Below are positions 42,652-50,982 of a stretch of 64,000 nucleotides of DNA, one piece after another. The DNA is from Actinomyces johnsonii (GTDB lineage Bacteria; Actinomycetota; Actinomycetes; Actinomycetales; Actinomycetaceae): NCBI RefSeq assembly GCF_006546835.1, contig NZ_VICB01000003.1:451003-515002 (forward strand), given 5' to 3'. How positions within the stretch are numbered: position 1 is the stretch's first letter; each line of letters opens with the position of its first letter. Under the pieces are notes generated by a model that was given only the letters and a program-made list of their open reading frames with translations, did not search any database and was not told where the DNA came from. The position numbers and the translations under genes were made by a program.

Positions 42652-43784
42652 TGTCACGCGAGTTCATCCCAGCAGCCAAGCCGATCATCGGGCAGGAGGA
42701 GCGCGACGCCGTCGATGCCGTCCTGGCCTCCGGCATGGTGGTCCAGGGCCCCCAGGTCAAGGCCTTCGAGGAGGAGTTCTCCGCCCAGGTCGTCGACGGC
42801 GTCGAGTGCGTGGCCGTCAACTCCGGTACCTCGGCCCAGCACGTGGCCACCTTGGCCAGCCGGCTGGCAGAGCGCGCCGGGGGCGCCCCGGAGGTCATCG
42901 TCCCCTCCTTCACCTTCGCCGCCACCGGCAACTCGGTGGCCATCAGCGGCGCCGTGCCGGTTTTCGCCGACATCGACCCGGTCACCTTCACCCTGGATCC
43001 GGCCAGTGTCGAGGCATCCATCACCGAGCGCACGGCGGCCATCGAGGTGGTCCACCTCTACGGTCTGCCCGCCAACATGCCCGAGATCCTGGCCATCGCC
43101 GGGCGACACGGCCTGGCCGTCTTCGAGGACTGCGCTCAGGCGCACGGCGCCGCCATCGACGGCAAGCCCGTGGGCACCTTCGGCGCGTGGGGCTCCTTCT
43201 CCTTCTACCCCACCAAGAACATGACCAGCCTCGAGGGCGGCATGATCACCACGGCCGATGCCGAGCTGGCCCGCCGCAGCCGCCTCATCCGCAACCAGGG
43301 CATGGAGCAGCAGTACGCCAACGAGCTCGTGGGCCTCAACAACCGCATGACGGACGTGGCCGCCGCCGTCGGTCGCGTCCAGCTGACCAAGCTGGCCGGC
43401 TGGACCGCTGCGCGCCAGGCCAACGCCGCGCGCCTCAACGCCGAGCTGGCGGGCGTGGGCGGCGTCGTCACCCCCCATGTCCCCGAGGGCTACACGCACG
43501 TCTACCACCAGTACACGATCCGTCTAGAGGGGGCCACGGCCGCCGAGCGCGACGCCGTCCAGACCGCCCTGAAAGAGGAGTGGCAGGTGGGCAGCGGCGT
43601 CTACTACCCGATCCCCAACCACCGCCTGGCCTCCCTGGCCCACTACGCCGAGGGCCTGGAACTGCCCGGAACCGAGCAGGCCGCCCGCGAGTGCCTGTCC
43701 CTGCCGGTCCACCCCTCCCTGGACGAGGCCGACCTGGAGCGCATCGGCCAGGCCGTGGTCGCCACCGTCAAGGCGGGTGCCTGA
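42651..43784 (+). CDS. wbpE: DegT/DnrJ/EryC1-type aminotransferase, WbpE/WlbC-like
   Basis: This 377-residue PLP enzyme has the catalytic lysine in SFYPTKNMTSLEGGMI, the cofactor aspartate in FEDCAQAHGA, and NSGTSAQHVATLA near the N-terminus. In the WbpA-B-E-D-I pathway it aminates the 3-keto sugar made by the dehydrogenase encoded next, probably using glutamate. The neighbours on both sides are the matching acetyltransferase and oxidoreductase, which supports this role over other sugar aminotransferases. Confidence 0.85.
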   Translation: MSREFIPAAKPIIGQEERDAVDAVLASGMVVQGPQVKAFEEEFSAQVVDGVECVAVNSGTSAQHVATLASRLAERAGGAPEVIVPSFTFAATGNSVAISGAVPVFADIDPVTFTLDPASVEASITERTAAIEVVHLYGLPANMPEILAIAGRHGLAVFEDCAQAHGAAIDGKPVGTFGAWGSFSFYPTKNMTSLEGGMITTADAELARRSRLIRNQGMEQQYANELVGLNNRMTDVAAAVGRVQLTKLAGWTAARQANAARLNAELAGVGGVVTPHVPEGYTHVYHQYTIRLEGATAAERDAVQTALKEEWQVGSGVYYPIPNHRLASLAHYAEGLELPGTEQAARECLSLPVHPSLDEADLERIGQAVVATVKAGA

Positions 43785-43785
43785 C

Positions 43786-44856
43786 ATGTGCGAGAACGTC
43801 GCCCTCGACGGCCTGGCCACGACGACCGGCCTTCCCGAAGCCCACCACCTGCCCGACAAGGGCACGGCCGACAACCCCCTGCGCGTGGGGCTCATCGGTC
43901 TGGGCTCCATGGGGCGCCACCACGCCCGGGTCATCCGCGCCACCGAGGGCATGCAGCTCGTGGCCGTGGCAGACCCCGGCGGCGACCGCTTTGGCGTGGC
44001 GGGTGAACTACCGGTCCTTCCCGACGTCCACGCCCTCATCGATGCCGGACTCGATGCCGCCATGGTGGCCGTGCCCACCGTTTACCACGAGGACGTCGCC
44101 CTGGCCCTGGCCGAGGCCGGTGTCCACACCATGGTGGAGAAGCCCATCGCCCACGCCGCCGCCGCCGGCCGCCGCGTGGCCGCCGCCTTCGCCGAGCGCG
44201 GGCTTGTGGGCGCCGTGGGCTATGTGGAGCGCTGCAACCCCGCCCTGCGGGCGCTTCGCGAGCGCCTCGATGCCGGTGAGCTTGGCGAGGTCTACCAGGT
44301 CCTCACCCGCCGCCAGGGGCCCTTCCCTGCCCGCATCAGCGACGTCGGTGTCGTCAAGGACCTGGCCACCCACGACATCGACCTGACCGCCTGGGTGGCC
44401 GGCGCCCGCTACACCTCCGTGGCCGCGCAGGTCACGCACCGCTCCGGCCGCCAGACCGAGGACATGATGGTGGCCACCGGCCTGTTGGAGGGCGGCATCG
44501 TTGTCAGCCACCAGGTCAACTGGCTCACCCCCTTCAAGGAGCGCATCACGATCGTCACCGGGGAGAAGGGCGCCTTCGTGGCCGATACTCTCACCGGCGA
44601 TCTCACCTTCCACGCCAACGGCACCGTGGCCTCCACCTGGGACCAGGTCGCCGTCTTCCGGGGGGTCAGCGAGGGCGACGTCATCCGCTACGCGATCCCC
44701 AAGCGCGAGCCGTTGGCCCTGGAGCAGGAGGGCTTCCGCGACGCCGTGCGCGGCGTGTCCCAGCGCCACGTCACCATGGCCGAGGGCGTGGCCACGCTCG
44801 ACGTCGTCGAGGCGGTCCTGACCTCGGCGAGCGAGAACCGGACGGTCGAGCTCTGA
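43786..44856 (+). CDS. wbpB: Gfo/Idh/MocA oxidoreductase, WbpB/WlbA-like
   Basis: The product (356 residues) has the N-terminal NAD motif VGLIGLGSMGRHHARVI and the catalytic VEKPIA loop, then a C-terminal alpha/beta domain. WbpB oxidises C3 of UDP-GlcNAc-uronate to the ketone used by the aminotransferase. ATG 43786 is used; a GTG at 43777 overlapping the previous stop is an alternative. The three genes wbpD-E-B are tightly packed and followed by the flippase gene. Confidence 0.83.
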   Translation: MCENVALDGLATTTGLPEAHHLPDKGTADNPLRVGLIGLGSMGRHHARVIRATEGMQLVAVADPGGDRFGVAGELPVLPDVHALIDAGLDAAMVAVPTVYHEDVALALAEAGVHTMVEKPIAHAAAAGRRVAAAFAERGLVGAVGYVERCNPALRALRERLDAGELGEVYQVLTRRQGPFPARISDVGVVKDLATHDIDLTAWVAGARYTSVAAQVTHRSGRQTEDMMVATGLLEGGIVVSHQVNWLTPFKERITIVTGEKGAFVADTLTGDLTFHANGTVASTWDQVAVFRGVSEGDVIRYAIPKREPLALEQEGFRDAVRGVSQRHVTMAEGVATLDVVEAVLTSASENRTVEL

Positions 44857-44861
44857 ACCGC

Positions 44862-46268
44862 TTGGCCGCACCGGCGGGGCCCGTGGCGGGGCTGCTCGCC
44901 CGGGTCCGCTCGGTCATGGACTCCTCGCCGTTCCTGCGCCACGTCCTGACGCTGGTGACGGGCACGGCGGTGGCCCAGGGCGTCACCTTCCTCATGAAGA
45001 TCGTCCTGGCCCGGGTCTACACTCCTCATGACATGGGGCTGTTGGGCACCTATATCTCGGTGGCCTCGATCCTGGTGGCGGTTGCTGCGCTGCGCTACGA
45101 CATGGCGATCATGCTGCCCAAGCGGGAGACCGAGGCGCTGAGCGTGGCCCGCCTGGGCATGGTGTGCCTGACCGTGGTCTCGCTGCTAGCCACGGCGGCC
45201 TCCTTCCCGCTCAACGGCGTCATCGCCCGGCAGTGGGGGCACGAGGTGGCCCTGTGGATGCCCCTGGTGGGGCTGACCACCTTCCTCATGTCCGGCGTGG
45301 AGCTGTTCAAGTACTGGTTCAACCGCAACAGCGACTACCGCACGATCGCGGTCAACCAGGCCGAGCAGCAGATCGGTCTGACCGGGGGCCAGTTCATCCT
45401 CGGCGTGGCGGGCCTGGGAGGGATGCCCGGGCTGGTGCTCGGGCACACGGCGGGCCAGCTCTTTGCCTTCGCCAACCTGGGACGCCAGGCCAGAGTTCTG
45501 TGGCGCCGACTCCCCGAGGACGCGCCCTCCCTGCGCTGGGCGGCCCGCCGCTACCGGCGCATGCCGCTGCTCAACGGACCTAACGCCCTGGGCGATGCGC
45601 TGCGGACCAACGGCATCGCCCTGCTCATCTCGGGCTACTCGGTCGCCTCCCTGGGACAGTTCCAGATGGCGTGGGGGGTGCTCGATGCCCCGCTCATTCT
45701 CATCAACGGCGCTGTGGCCAGGGTGTTCTTCCAGAAGCTCTCCACGATCGAGCCCGGGCAGATGCGCCCGCTGGTCCGGGTCACCATCAGACGTGCGGTG
45801 CTCATCGGGATCCTCCCCTTCGCGCTCATCTACGCACTTTCGCCGTGGTTCTTCCCGCTGCTGTTCGGAGCGCAGTGGGCCGAGTCCGGGAGCTTCGCCC
45901 GCGCGCTGACCCCCTGGCTGTTCATGATGCTCATCACCTCGCCGATTTCGAATCTCTTCATCGTCACCGAGCACCAGGACTGGATGCTGGGGTTCAACGT
46001 CTTCTACACGGCGCTGCCCCTGGCCTGGCTGTACTGGTCCCCGCTGGACCTGCTGGCCACCTGCTACGTCCTGGGCGCAATGATGGCTGGACTGCTGGTG
46101 GCCAACACCGCTCTGGCGGACCACGCCGCCAAGCAGTTCGACGCCGGCGAGCGCGTGGGCGGCTTCCAGGAGTCCAAGAGCCGGGAGGAGCGCAAGAGTC
46201 GCCAGGACGGGCAGGAGGATGCCGCGTCGTCGGCCGCCTCCGGAGGCGCGGAAGGCGACGTGAGCTGA
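44862..46268 (+). CDS. Polysaccharide flippase, Wzx/MOP superfamily
   Basis: The product (468 residues) has about 12 hydrophobic helices starting at residue 24 (FLRHVLTLVTGTAVAQGVTFLMKIVLARVYTP), the opening pattern of oligosaccharide-lipid flippases. It would move the undecaprenyl-linked repeat unit across the membrane. The C-terminal 45 residues are charged and disordered. The start is a TTG at 44862 or GTG at 44883, both weak. It sits five bases after wbpB. Confidence 0.82.
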   Translation: MAAPAGPVAGLLARVRSVMDSSPFLRHVLTLVTGTAVAQGVTFLMKIVLARVYTPHDMGLLGTYISVASILVAVAALRYDMAIMLPKRETEALSVARLGMVCLTVVSLLATAASFPLNGVIARQWGHEVALWMPLVGLTTFLMSGVELFKYWFNRNSDYRTIAVNQAEQQIGLTGGQFILGVAGLGGMPGLVLGHTAGQLFAFANLGRQARVLWRRLPEDAPSLRWAARRYRRMPLLNGPNALGDALRTNGIALLISGYSVASLGQFQMAWGVLDAPLILINGAVARVFFQKLSTIEPGQMRPLVRVTIRRAVLIGILPFALIYALSPWFFPLLFGAQWAESGSFARALTPWLFMMLITSPISNLFIVTEHQDWMLGFNVFYTALPLAWLYWSPLDLLATCYVLGAMMAGLLVANTALADHAAKQFDAGERVGGFQESKSREERKSRQDGQEDAASSAASGGAEGDVS

Positions 46269-46289
46269 AGACGCGTCGGGCACACTGGT

Positions 46290-46309
46290 ATCGGGCGGCA
46301 GCGCCCGAT
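46290..46309 (+). terminator. Hairpin between flippase and GT4 genes
   Basis: ATCGGGCG pairs with CGCCCGAT around GCAG. No U tract follows; it may be only partial termination. Confidence 0.5.
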
Positions 46310-46347
46310 CGTGACCGGAACCGCCGAACCGGAAGGAAACGCGAGAG

Positions 46348-47676
46348 ATGACGTCCACCACGCCCCGCAGATCCGGGACGGAGTCGACTGGTGCGTCCAC
46401 CGGTCGAAGCGGCCGACAGGGCCCGCGCAGTCTGCTGCTACTCACCGATTTCTACCCCTACGAGGTGGGGGAGGAATTCCTCGAGCAGGAGATCGAGACG
46501 CTGTGCGCCGCCTACGACGAGGTCGTCGTCGTCCCGGTTCGCCTGAGCGAGGGGGCCCGTCAGACCCGCGCGCTGCCGGCCAACGCCCGCTGTGCCCTGC
46601 TGCCGGCCTCCCGGCTGCCCGACTGGCGCTTCCACGCGATTCTGCGCGCCCCGCAGATCCTGCTGGGACGGGAGCGGATGGTGGAGACGCCACCGTGGAA
46701 GAGCTTCGGGCGCTTCGGGATGGATGTGCGCTTCGCGGCGATCGCCCTGAGCGCCTACAGCCGGATGCGCCGGCTCCTGCCGGGCCTCGGCCTGGAGCGG
46801 GCCAGTCACCTGACCATCTACTCCTACTGGTTCTTCACCGGGGCGGCTCTGGGCGGGATGCTGCGGCGCCGTGAGCTGAGGGGGAGGCCGGTCAAGGTCG
46901 TCTCCCGGGCGCACGCCTACGACGTCGACGAGGCCGACGCACCGCGCGGCTACGTCCCCTCGCGCCGCTTCGTCATGCGGGCTGTGGACCGGGTCTACCC
47001 GATCTCGCAGTACGCGGCCGGCTTCCTGCGTCGCCGCTTCCCCAAGGCCGACACCATCGAGGTGCGCCGCCTGGGCGTGCCGGCCGCACCGCGCCACGAG
47101 CGGCATCGGACTGAGCCCTTCCAGCTCGTCTCCTGCTCGCACATGGCGCCCTACAAACGGGTCCACCTCATCGTGGATGCCGTCGCCGAGCTGGAGAAGC
47201 GCGGCCGGAAGGTCACCTGGACCCATATCGGCGAGTTCGACGACGAGCGCCTGGCCGCCATGCGGGCCCGGGCCGAGGAGAGGATCGACTCGGCCCCGGT
47301 CACCTTTACCGGGCACCTGACCAACACCGAGGTCCGTGAGCTCTATGCGACGACGGACTTCTCCTGCTTCCTCAACTGCTCCGACGGCGAGGGCGTGCCG
47401 GTGGCTGTCATGGAGGCCCAGGCGGCGGGGCTGCCGGTGGTGGCCACGGCCGCCGGGGGGACCGGCGAAATCGTCCACGACCGCGAGAATGGCCGACTCA
47501 TCCCGGTGGAGACCACCGCCGAGCAGATCGCTGACGCCATCGAGTCCGTCATGGACCTCGGCGACGCGGAGTACAAGGCCATGAGCCGGGACGCGCACGC
47601 CACCTGGGCCGAGATGTCCGACGCCCAGCGCCAGTACCGCGAATTCGTCGACGGCCTCATCGCCCTCGAGGGCTGA
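46348..47676 (+). CDS. Family 4 glycosyltransferase
   Basis: The product (442 residues) has a GT-B fold with the C-terminal nucleotide-sugar motif EGVPVAVMEAQAAGLPVVAT (the EX7E signature) and AAGGTGEIVHDRENGRLIP. The N-terminus LLLLTDFYPYEVGEEFLEQE resembles capsule and teichuronic-type transferases. The sugar donor is unknown. A disordered N-terminal stretch of about 27 residues precedes the domain. GGAAGGAAA lies upstream of the ATG. Confidence 0.87.
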   Translation: MTSTTPRRSGTESTGASTGRSGRQGPRSLLLLTDFYPYEVGEEFLEQEIETLCAAYDEVVVVPVRLSEGARQTRALPANARCALLPASRLPDWRFHAILRAPQILLGRERMVETPPWKSFGRFGMDVRFAAIALSAYSRMRRLLPGLGLERASHLTIYSYWFFTGAALGGMLRRRELRGRPVKVVSRAHAYDVDEADAPRGYVPSRRFVMRAVDRVYPISQYAAGFLRRRFPKADTIEVRRLGVPAAPRHERHRTEPFQLVSCSHMAPYKRVHLIVDAVAELEKRGRKVTWTHIGEFDDERLAAMRARAEERIDSAPVTFTGHLTNTEVRELYATTDFSCFLNCSDGEGVPVAVMEAQAAGLPVVATAAGGTGEIVHDRENGRLIPVETTAEQIADAIESVMDLGDAEYKAMSRDAHATWAEMSDAQRQYREFVDGLIALEG

Positions 47677-47738
47677 ATTCAGAGTGCCTCGAGGGCTATT
47701 CATGAGGTCCGTCGTCGGATCTCCCGTTCTCCTGCGGT

Positions 47739-47990
47739 GTGTCAGCGGCTCGGTGTCCATGCTGCGGACATGAAGGTCACAGGGACGTTGGAAGCCGAGC
47801 GAGAATCGCGGAATTTCAAGGATGCTCGTCGATCGCGTCGGCTGCGGGCTCAGCTATGTCCGCTGTGTGGACACCGAGTCGCTCGTGCGTCACAGGAGGA
47901 TGGTGGAACCGACCGCGAATCCTGTGAATAAATCTCCTTCAATAGTTGAATCGACGAGAGAGTTCTGCTGAGAGCTCTCAGGGTATTTCT
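47739..47990 (+). pseudogene. Possible remnant of a Cys-motif (methyltransferase-type) protein
   Basis: From GTG 47739 one frame reads MSAARCPCCGHEGHRDVGSR and continues to EFQGC. A second frame then reads MLVDRVGCGLSYVRCVDTE followed by SLVRHRRMVEP. Joined by one frameshift near 47820, this resembles the zinc-binding N-terminus of small-molecule methyltransferases found in glycan clusters (CPxCG, then CGLxYV). Nothing follows. I judge it a decayed fragment at the edge of the AT-rich island, with modest confidence. Confidence 0.3.
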
Positions 47991-47999
47991 ATTTCAAGG

Positions 48000-48037
48000 T
48001 TGATTGGACTTTGTGCTGGTGATACAAATAACGCATG
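48000..48037 (+). promoter_or_regulatory. Promoter of the AT-rich membrane-protein gene
   Basis: TTGATT at 48000-48005, a 17-base spacer, TACAAA at 48023-48028, then six bases to the ATG. A full -35/-10 pair with a leaderless start. A perfect palindrome CTGAGAGCTCTCAG lies at 47968-47981. Confidence 0.6.
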
Positions 48038-49498
48038 GTGAAAAAAGATGTGTTGTCTGGTAAGCAGAGCGCTCCGTTTCGTTCATTCAAGTCTTCCCGT
48101 AAGCCAGGGGTCTTTAGAAGTATGTTGGCCACTTTCCTGGCTACGGTGTGGTGGTGCGTTGTGGCTGTTTTCGCGCATCTGATGTTGAGGCCGAAGTTAT
48201 GGGCTAGCCTTGAGTCTGATTTTAATTCGAATCCGTTAAAAATATTCAAGGTGTATAGAGATTTATTTAAGTGTATCGGAGAGAGTGGCTATGGTTTTGT
48301 CTTCTCGACCCTGCTTTCTCTCTTAGCGGCAGTGGCTTTGTTGATTGTTTCGCTGCGAAATATGTTCTGGCCGATGCGGGAGCTTCCTGGTGGTGTGCAG
48401 ATGCATCGTGCTTGGCTGCAGGAAGTATTGGATAATTCTGCTTGTGAAGATGTTGCGATGTTTCTGATGCTACAGCTTTGCGGTATGTACGGGGTTATTG
48501 TGGTGTGCTGGGGTTTCGTGGTTGCGGCAAAAAATTGGAAGGGGGTGTCGATGATGTATTTTTTTATACTACTTGTGTTGTATTTGTTTGTCTCTGTGTG
48601 GCCTGCATTGTTTTTAAAGAGTGATGCTGGGAAGATAAGTGGCTATGCGCGGACCCTAATTCGGGTGGCTAATCTTGCGGAGTGGAGGTGTAGGAATGGC
48701 AGTGAGGGTGTTCTTAGTGGAGAATATCATTTCCTCTATGGGGCATCGAGCATATTTCTGTCGAAACAGATTAAGGGATTGAGGTGTTTTGTTGGTAGAT
48801 ATGGTGGAGTTGTTGTGGCGGTGATGGTTTTATTTGCAGCATTAATTCAAAGGTGCCTAGCTTCCGAAGTTAAATATAAAGCCGTGCTGGTCGTTGTTGG
48901 GGTGTATGCATGTTTGCTGTTGGTGGCATTGGGTGTTGAATTTGCAGTGCTGGTAGCTGTTAACGTGAAGGCAAGTTTCGTTTCTGTGGGAAGGATAAAT
49001 TTTGATGCAGTCATTATGTGCATGCAAGGGTTTGCTGCTTCGATAATGGCTTGGATTGCTTTTTTTGTAGTGGTTTCTCGTTCTACTATTTTGGTCACGA
49101 TAGGTCTTCTGTTGTTATTCTGGTGGATTATAAGAATATATTTATCGTTAACAATAAAACCGCGCGAAAATAAAATTTCGAAAATTCGTGGATGTCTTGA
49201 GAATGTGTCTGGTTTGCGTGATGCGATGAGTGCTGAAGTTGACCAGAGGTTACTTCTAAGTAAAGAGTCGACTTTCTCATATAGAAATGATGCTGCTCAG
49301 GTTTCCGATGGGCTCGCAGTTGTCGCTGATTTAGTGATTCCTCAGGGATATGTTGTGGAGGGATCCATCAGAGGAAATGTTTTTCTGAGATTCTATTTAT
49401 TTTCAAATATCGGATTAATGCTGCCTGTGATTTCGTTTCAGAAATTTCTGGACGGTATTGTCGCACGGCAAGTGTGTCTTGTGAACAAGCAGCCTTAG
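48035..49498 (+). CDS. Multi-pass membrane protein of unknown function, AT-rich
   Basis: The product (487 residues) has about ten hydrophobic helices, for example VFSTLLSLLAAVALLIVSL and AWIAFFVVVSRSTILVTIGL, with short polar loops and a soluble C-terminal 100 residues. I recognise no family motif. The gene is far AT-richer than its neighbours and uses A/T-ending codons freely, so it was probably acquired recently. It sits within the glycan cluster and could be a polymerase-like or acyl-transfer protein, but nothing in the sequence proves either. It may equally be an unrelated insertion. Confidence 0.7.
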   Translation: MVKKDVLSGKQSAPFRSFKSSRKPGVFRSMLATFLATVWWCVVAVFAHLMLRPKLWASLESDFNSNPLKIFKVYRDLFKCIGESGYGFVFSTLLSLLAAVALLIVSLRNMFWPMRELPGGVQMHRAWLQEVLDNSACEDVAMFLMLQLCGMYGVIVVCWGFVVAAKNWKGVSMMYFFILLVLYLFVSVWPALFLKSDAGKISGYARTLIRVANLAEWRCRNGSEGVLSGEYHFLYGASSIFLSKQIKGLRCFVGRYGGVVVAVMVLFAALIQRCLASEVKYKAVLVVVGVYACLLLVALGVEFAVLVAVNVKASFVSVGRINFDAVIMCMQGFAASIMAWIAFFVVVSRSTILVTIGLLLLFWWIIRIYLSLTIKPRENKISKIRGCLENVSGLRDAMSAEVDQRLLLSKESTFSYRNDAAQVSDGLAVVADLVIPQGYVVEGSIRGNVFLRFYLFSNIGLMLPVISFQKFLDGIVARQVCLVNKQP

Positions 49499-49777
49499 TG
49501 GTTGGTTGGATAGGCGAGAAGCAAATTTTGTGACAACGTGATTGTCTGCATGATCTGGTGTTGTGTTTCAGACTCTACGATGTTTGGTGAAAAGCTTGGG
49601 AACGCAACTTTTTTATGTTGGTGACTGATGTCGATCAGCAGTAACCAATGATGAAAGTACGTCCCCACAACAAATCGCAGTTCTCGAGGCATGCAGAATA
49701 CGCAAAAACTCAAACTCGGCCGCTCGGCTCCGGTGCGCTCTGAGAGAGTTCCCGCTGTGCGCCGTCGGTCCCGGGCG
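49499..49777. other. Intergenic tail of the AT-rich island
   Basis: No gene or clear signal was seen. Base composition returns to high GC near 49720, just before the end of the epimerase gene. Confidence 0.4.
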
Positions 49778-50860
49778 TCAGCCGGGCAGGTGGGCGGTGA
49801 GTTCTGCAACGACGCGCTCGGCGGCGTGACCGTCGCCGTAGGGGTGCGCATCGGCCTCCCGGGGCTCGGTCGGCCGCGGCCGCGAGGCCGCCTCCACCAG
49901 CGCCTCACCGGGCTCGACCAGCCGGTTCCACCCCAGCTCCACCGTCTCCACCCACTCGGTCTGAGGACGCACTGTGGTGCACGGCACCCGCAGGAGGAAC
50001 GCCTCCTTCTGCAAACCACCGGAGTCGGTGATGACCCCGCGGGCATGAAGCGCCGAGGCGATGAGGTCGGGATAGGCCAACGGCGGGTGGACCAGCAACG
50101 ACCCCCGGCTCTCCAGGGCCAGGCCGTGCTCGGCGCACTTGGCCACCAGGCGCGGGTGGGCCAGGATGACGACGGGATGGTCCACCCGGGCCAGGGAGTC
50201 CAGGACGGCCTCCAGGCGTCCGGCGTCGTCGGTGTTCTCAGCCCGGTGGATCGTGGCCAGGGAGTAGGAGCCTTCAGCCAGCGAGAGCTCCTCCATGACC
50301 GGGCTGGGGGAGCCCGAGACCCGGTCGCGCACCTGGAGGAGCACATCGGTCATGACATCACCGACGACGACGGTGCTGCCCGCCAGCCCCTCGGCGGCCA
50401 GGTGCTCTGCCCCCACCGCGGTGGGCGTCAGGAGCAGGTCGGCCGCATGGTCTGTCAGGACCCGGTTAATCTCCTCGGGCATGGCCCGGTTGAAGGAGCG
50501 CAGCCCCGCCTCCAGATGGGCCACCGGGATGTGCAGCTTGACGGCTGCTAGGGCTGCGGCCAGCGTCGAGTTCGTATCCCCGTAGACCAGGACCCAGTCC
50601 GCTGACAGGGGCGGCAGGGCCTCATCGAGTGCAGCGAGCATCGCCCCGGTCTGGGCGCCGTGCCCGCCCGAGCCCACGCCCAGGTGCACGTCGGGCGCCG
50701 GGATACCCAGGTCGGTGAAGAAGACGTCGGAGAGCATCGGGTCGTAGTGCTGCCCGGTGTGGATGATGACGTGCTCCACCCCGGCCGCAGCCATGGCGTG
50801 GGCAACCGGGGCGAGCTTGACGAACTGGGGCCGGGCCCCGACGACGGAGACAACGCGCAT
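49778..50860 (-). CDS. wbpI: UDP-N-acetylglucosamine 2-epimerase family, WecB/WbpI-like
   Basis: The product (360 residues) has the family motifs VVGARPQFVKLAPV, HTGQHYDPMLSDVFF, HLEAGLRSFNRAMPEEINR, TIHRAENTD and TDSGGLQKEAFLL. It could be the classic WecB (UDP-GlcNAc to UDP-ManNAc) or WbpI, which epimerises UDP-2,3-diacetamido-glucuronate to the manno form. The presence of wbpD-E-B and a wbpA-like dehydrogenase in the same cluster makes WbpI the better reading, but motif inspection alone does not separate them. Leaderless-type start, divergent from a GT4 gene. Confidence 0.85.
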   Translation of the reverse strand: MRVVSVVGARPQFVKLAPVAHAMAAAGVEHVIIHTGQHYDPMLSDVFFTDLGIPAPDVHLGVGSGGHGAQTGAMLAALDEALPPLSADWVLVYGDTNSTLAAALAAVKLHIPVAHLEAGLRSFNRAMPEEINRVLTDHAADLLLTPTAVGAEHLAAEGLAGSTVVVGDVMTDVLLQVRDRVSGSPSPVMEELSLAEGSYSLATIHRAENTDDAGRLEAVLDSLARVDHPVVILAHPRLVAKCAEHGLALESRGSLLVHPPLAYPDLIASALHARGVITDSGGLQKEAFLLRVPCTTVRPQTEWVETVELGWNRLVEPGEALVEAASRPRPTEPREADAHPYGDGHAAERVVAELTAHLPG

Positions 50861-50872
50861 GAGCCGATCCTA
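50858..50872 (-). promoter_or_regulatory. Leaderless-type promoter of the 2-epimerase gene
   Basis: Minus strand: TAGGAT, six bases, ATG. Confidence 0.6.
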
Positions 50873-50967
50873 CGGGCCCGAGCGGCCATGCGCGGCCGCG
50901 CGCCACCAGAGTGCAGGAGCGGAGGACTCATGCCACACGGCCGCACTCCCCGCGTCGAGACAGGCCC

Positions 50968-50982
50968 TAGCATGGGGACATG
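50968..50982 (+). promoter_or_regulatory. Leaderless-type promoter of the GT4 gene
   Basis: TAGCAT at 50968-50973, six bases, ATG 50980. Confidence 0.6.

Noticed and set aside
47737..47931. A complete 64-residue protein in another frame
   Set aside because: It ends without domain features. The Cys-motif remnant in the two neighbouring frames is the better explanation, and even that is uncertain.
47968..47981. 14-base palindrome CTGAGAGCTCTCAG as a terminator or operator
   Set aside because: It has no loop, so it cannot form a stable hairpin as a terminator. As an operator it lacks support and is mentioned only with the promoter.
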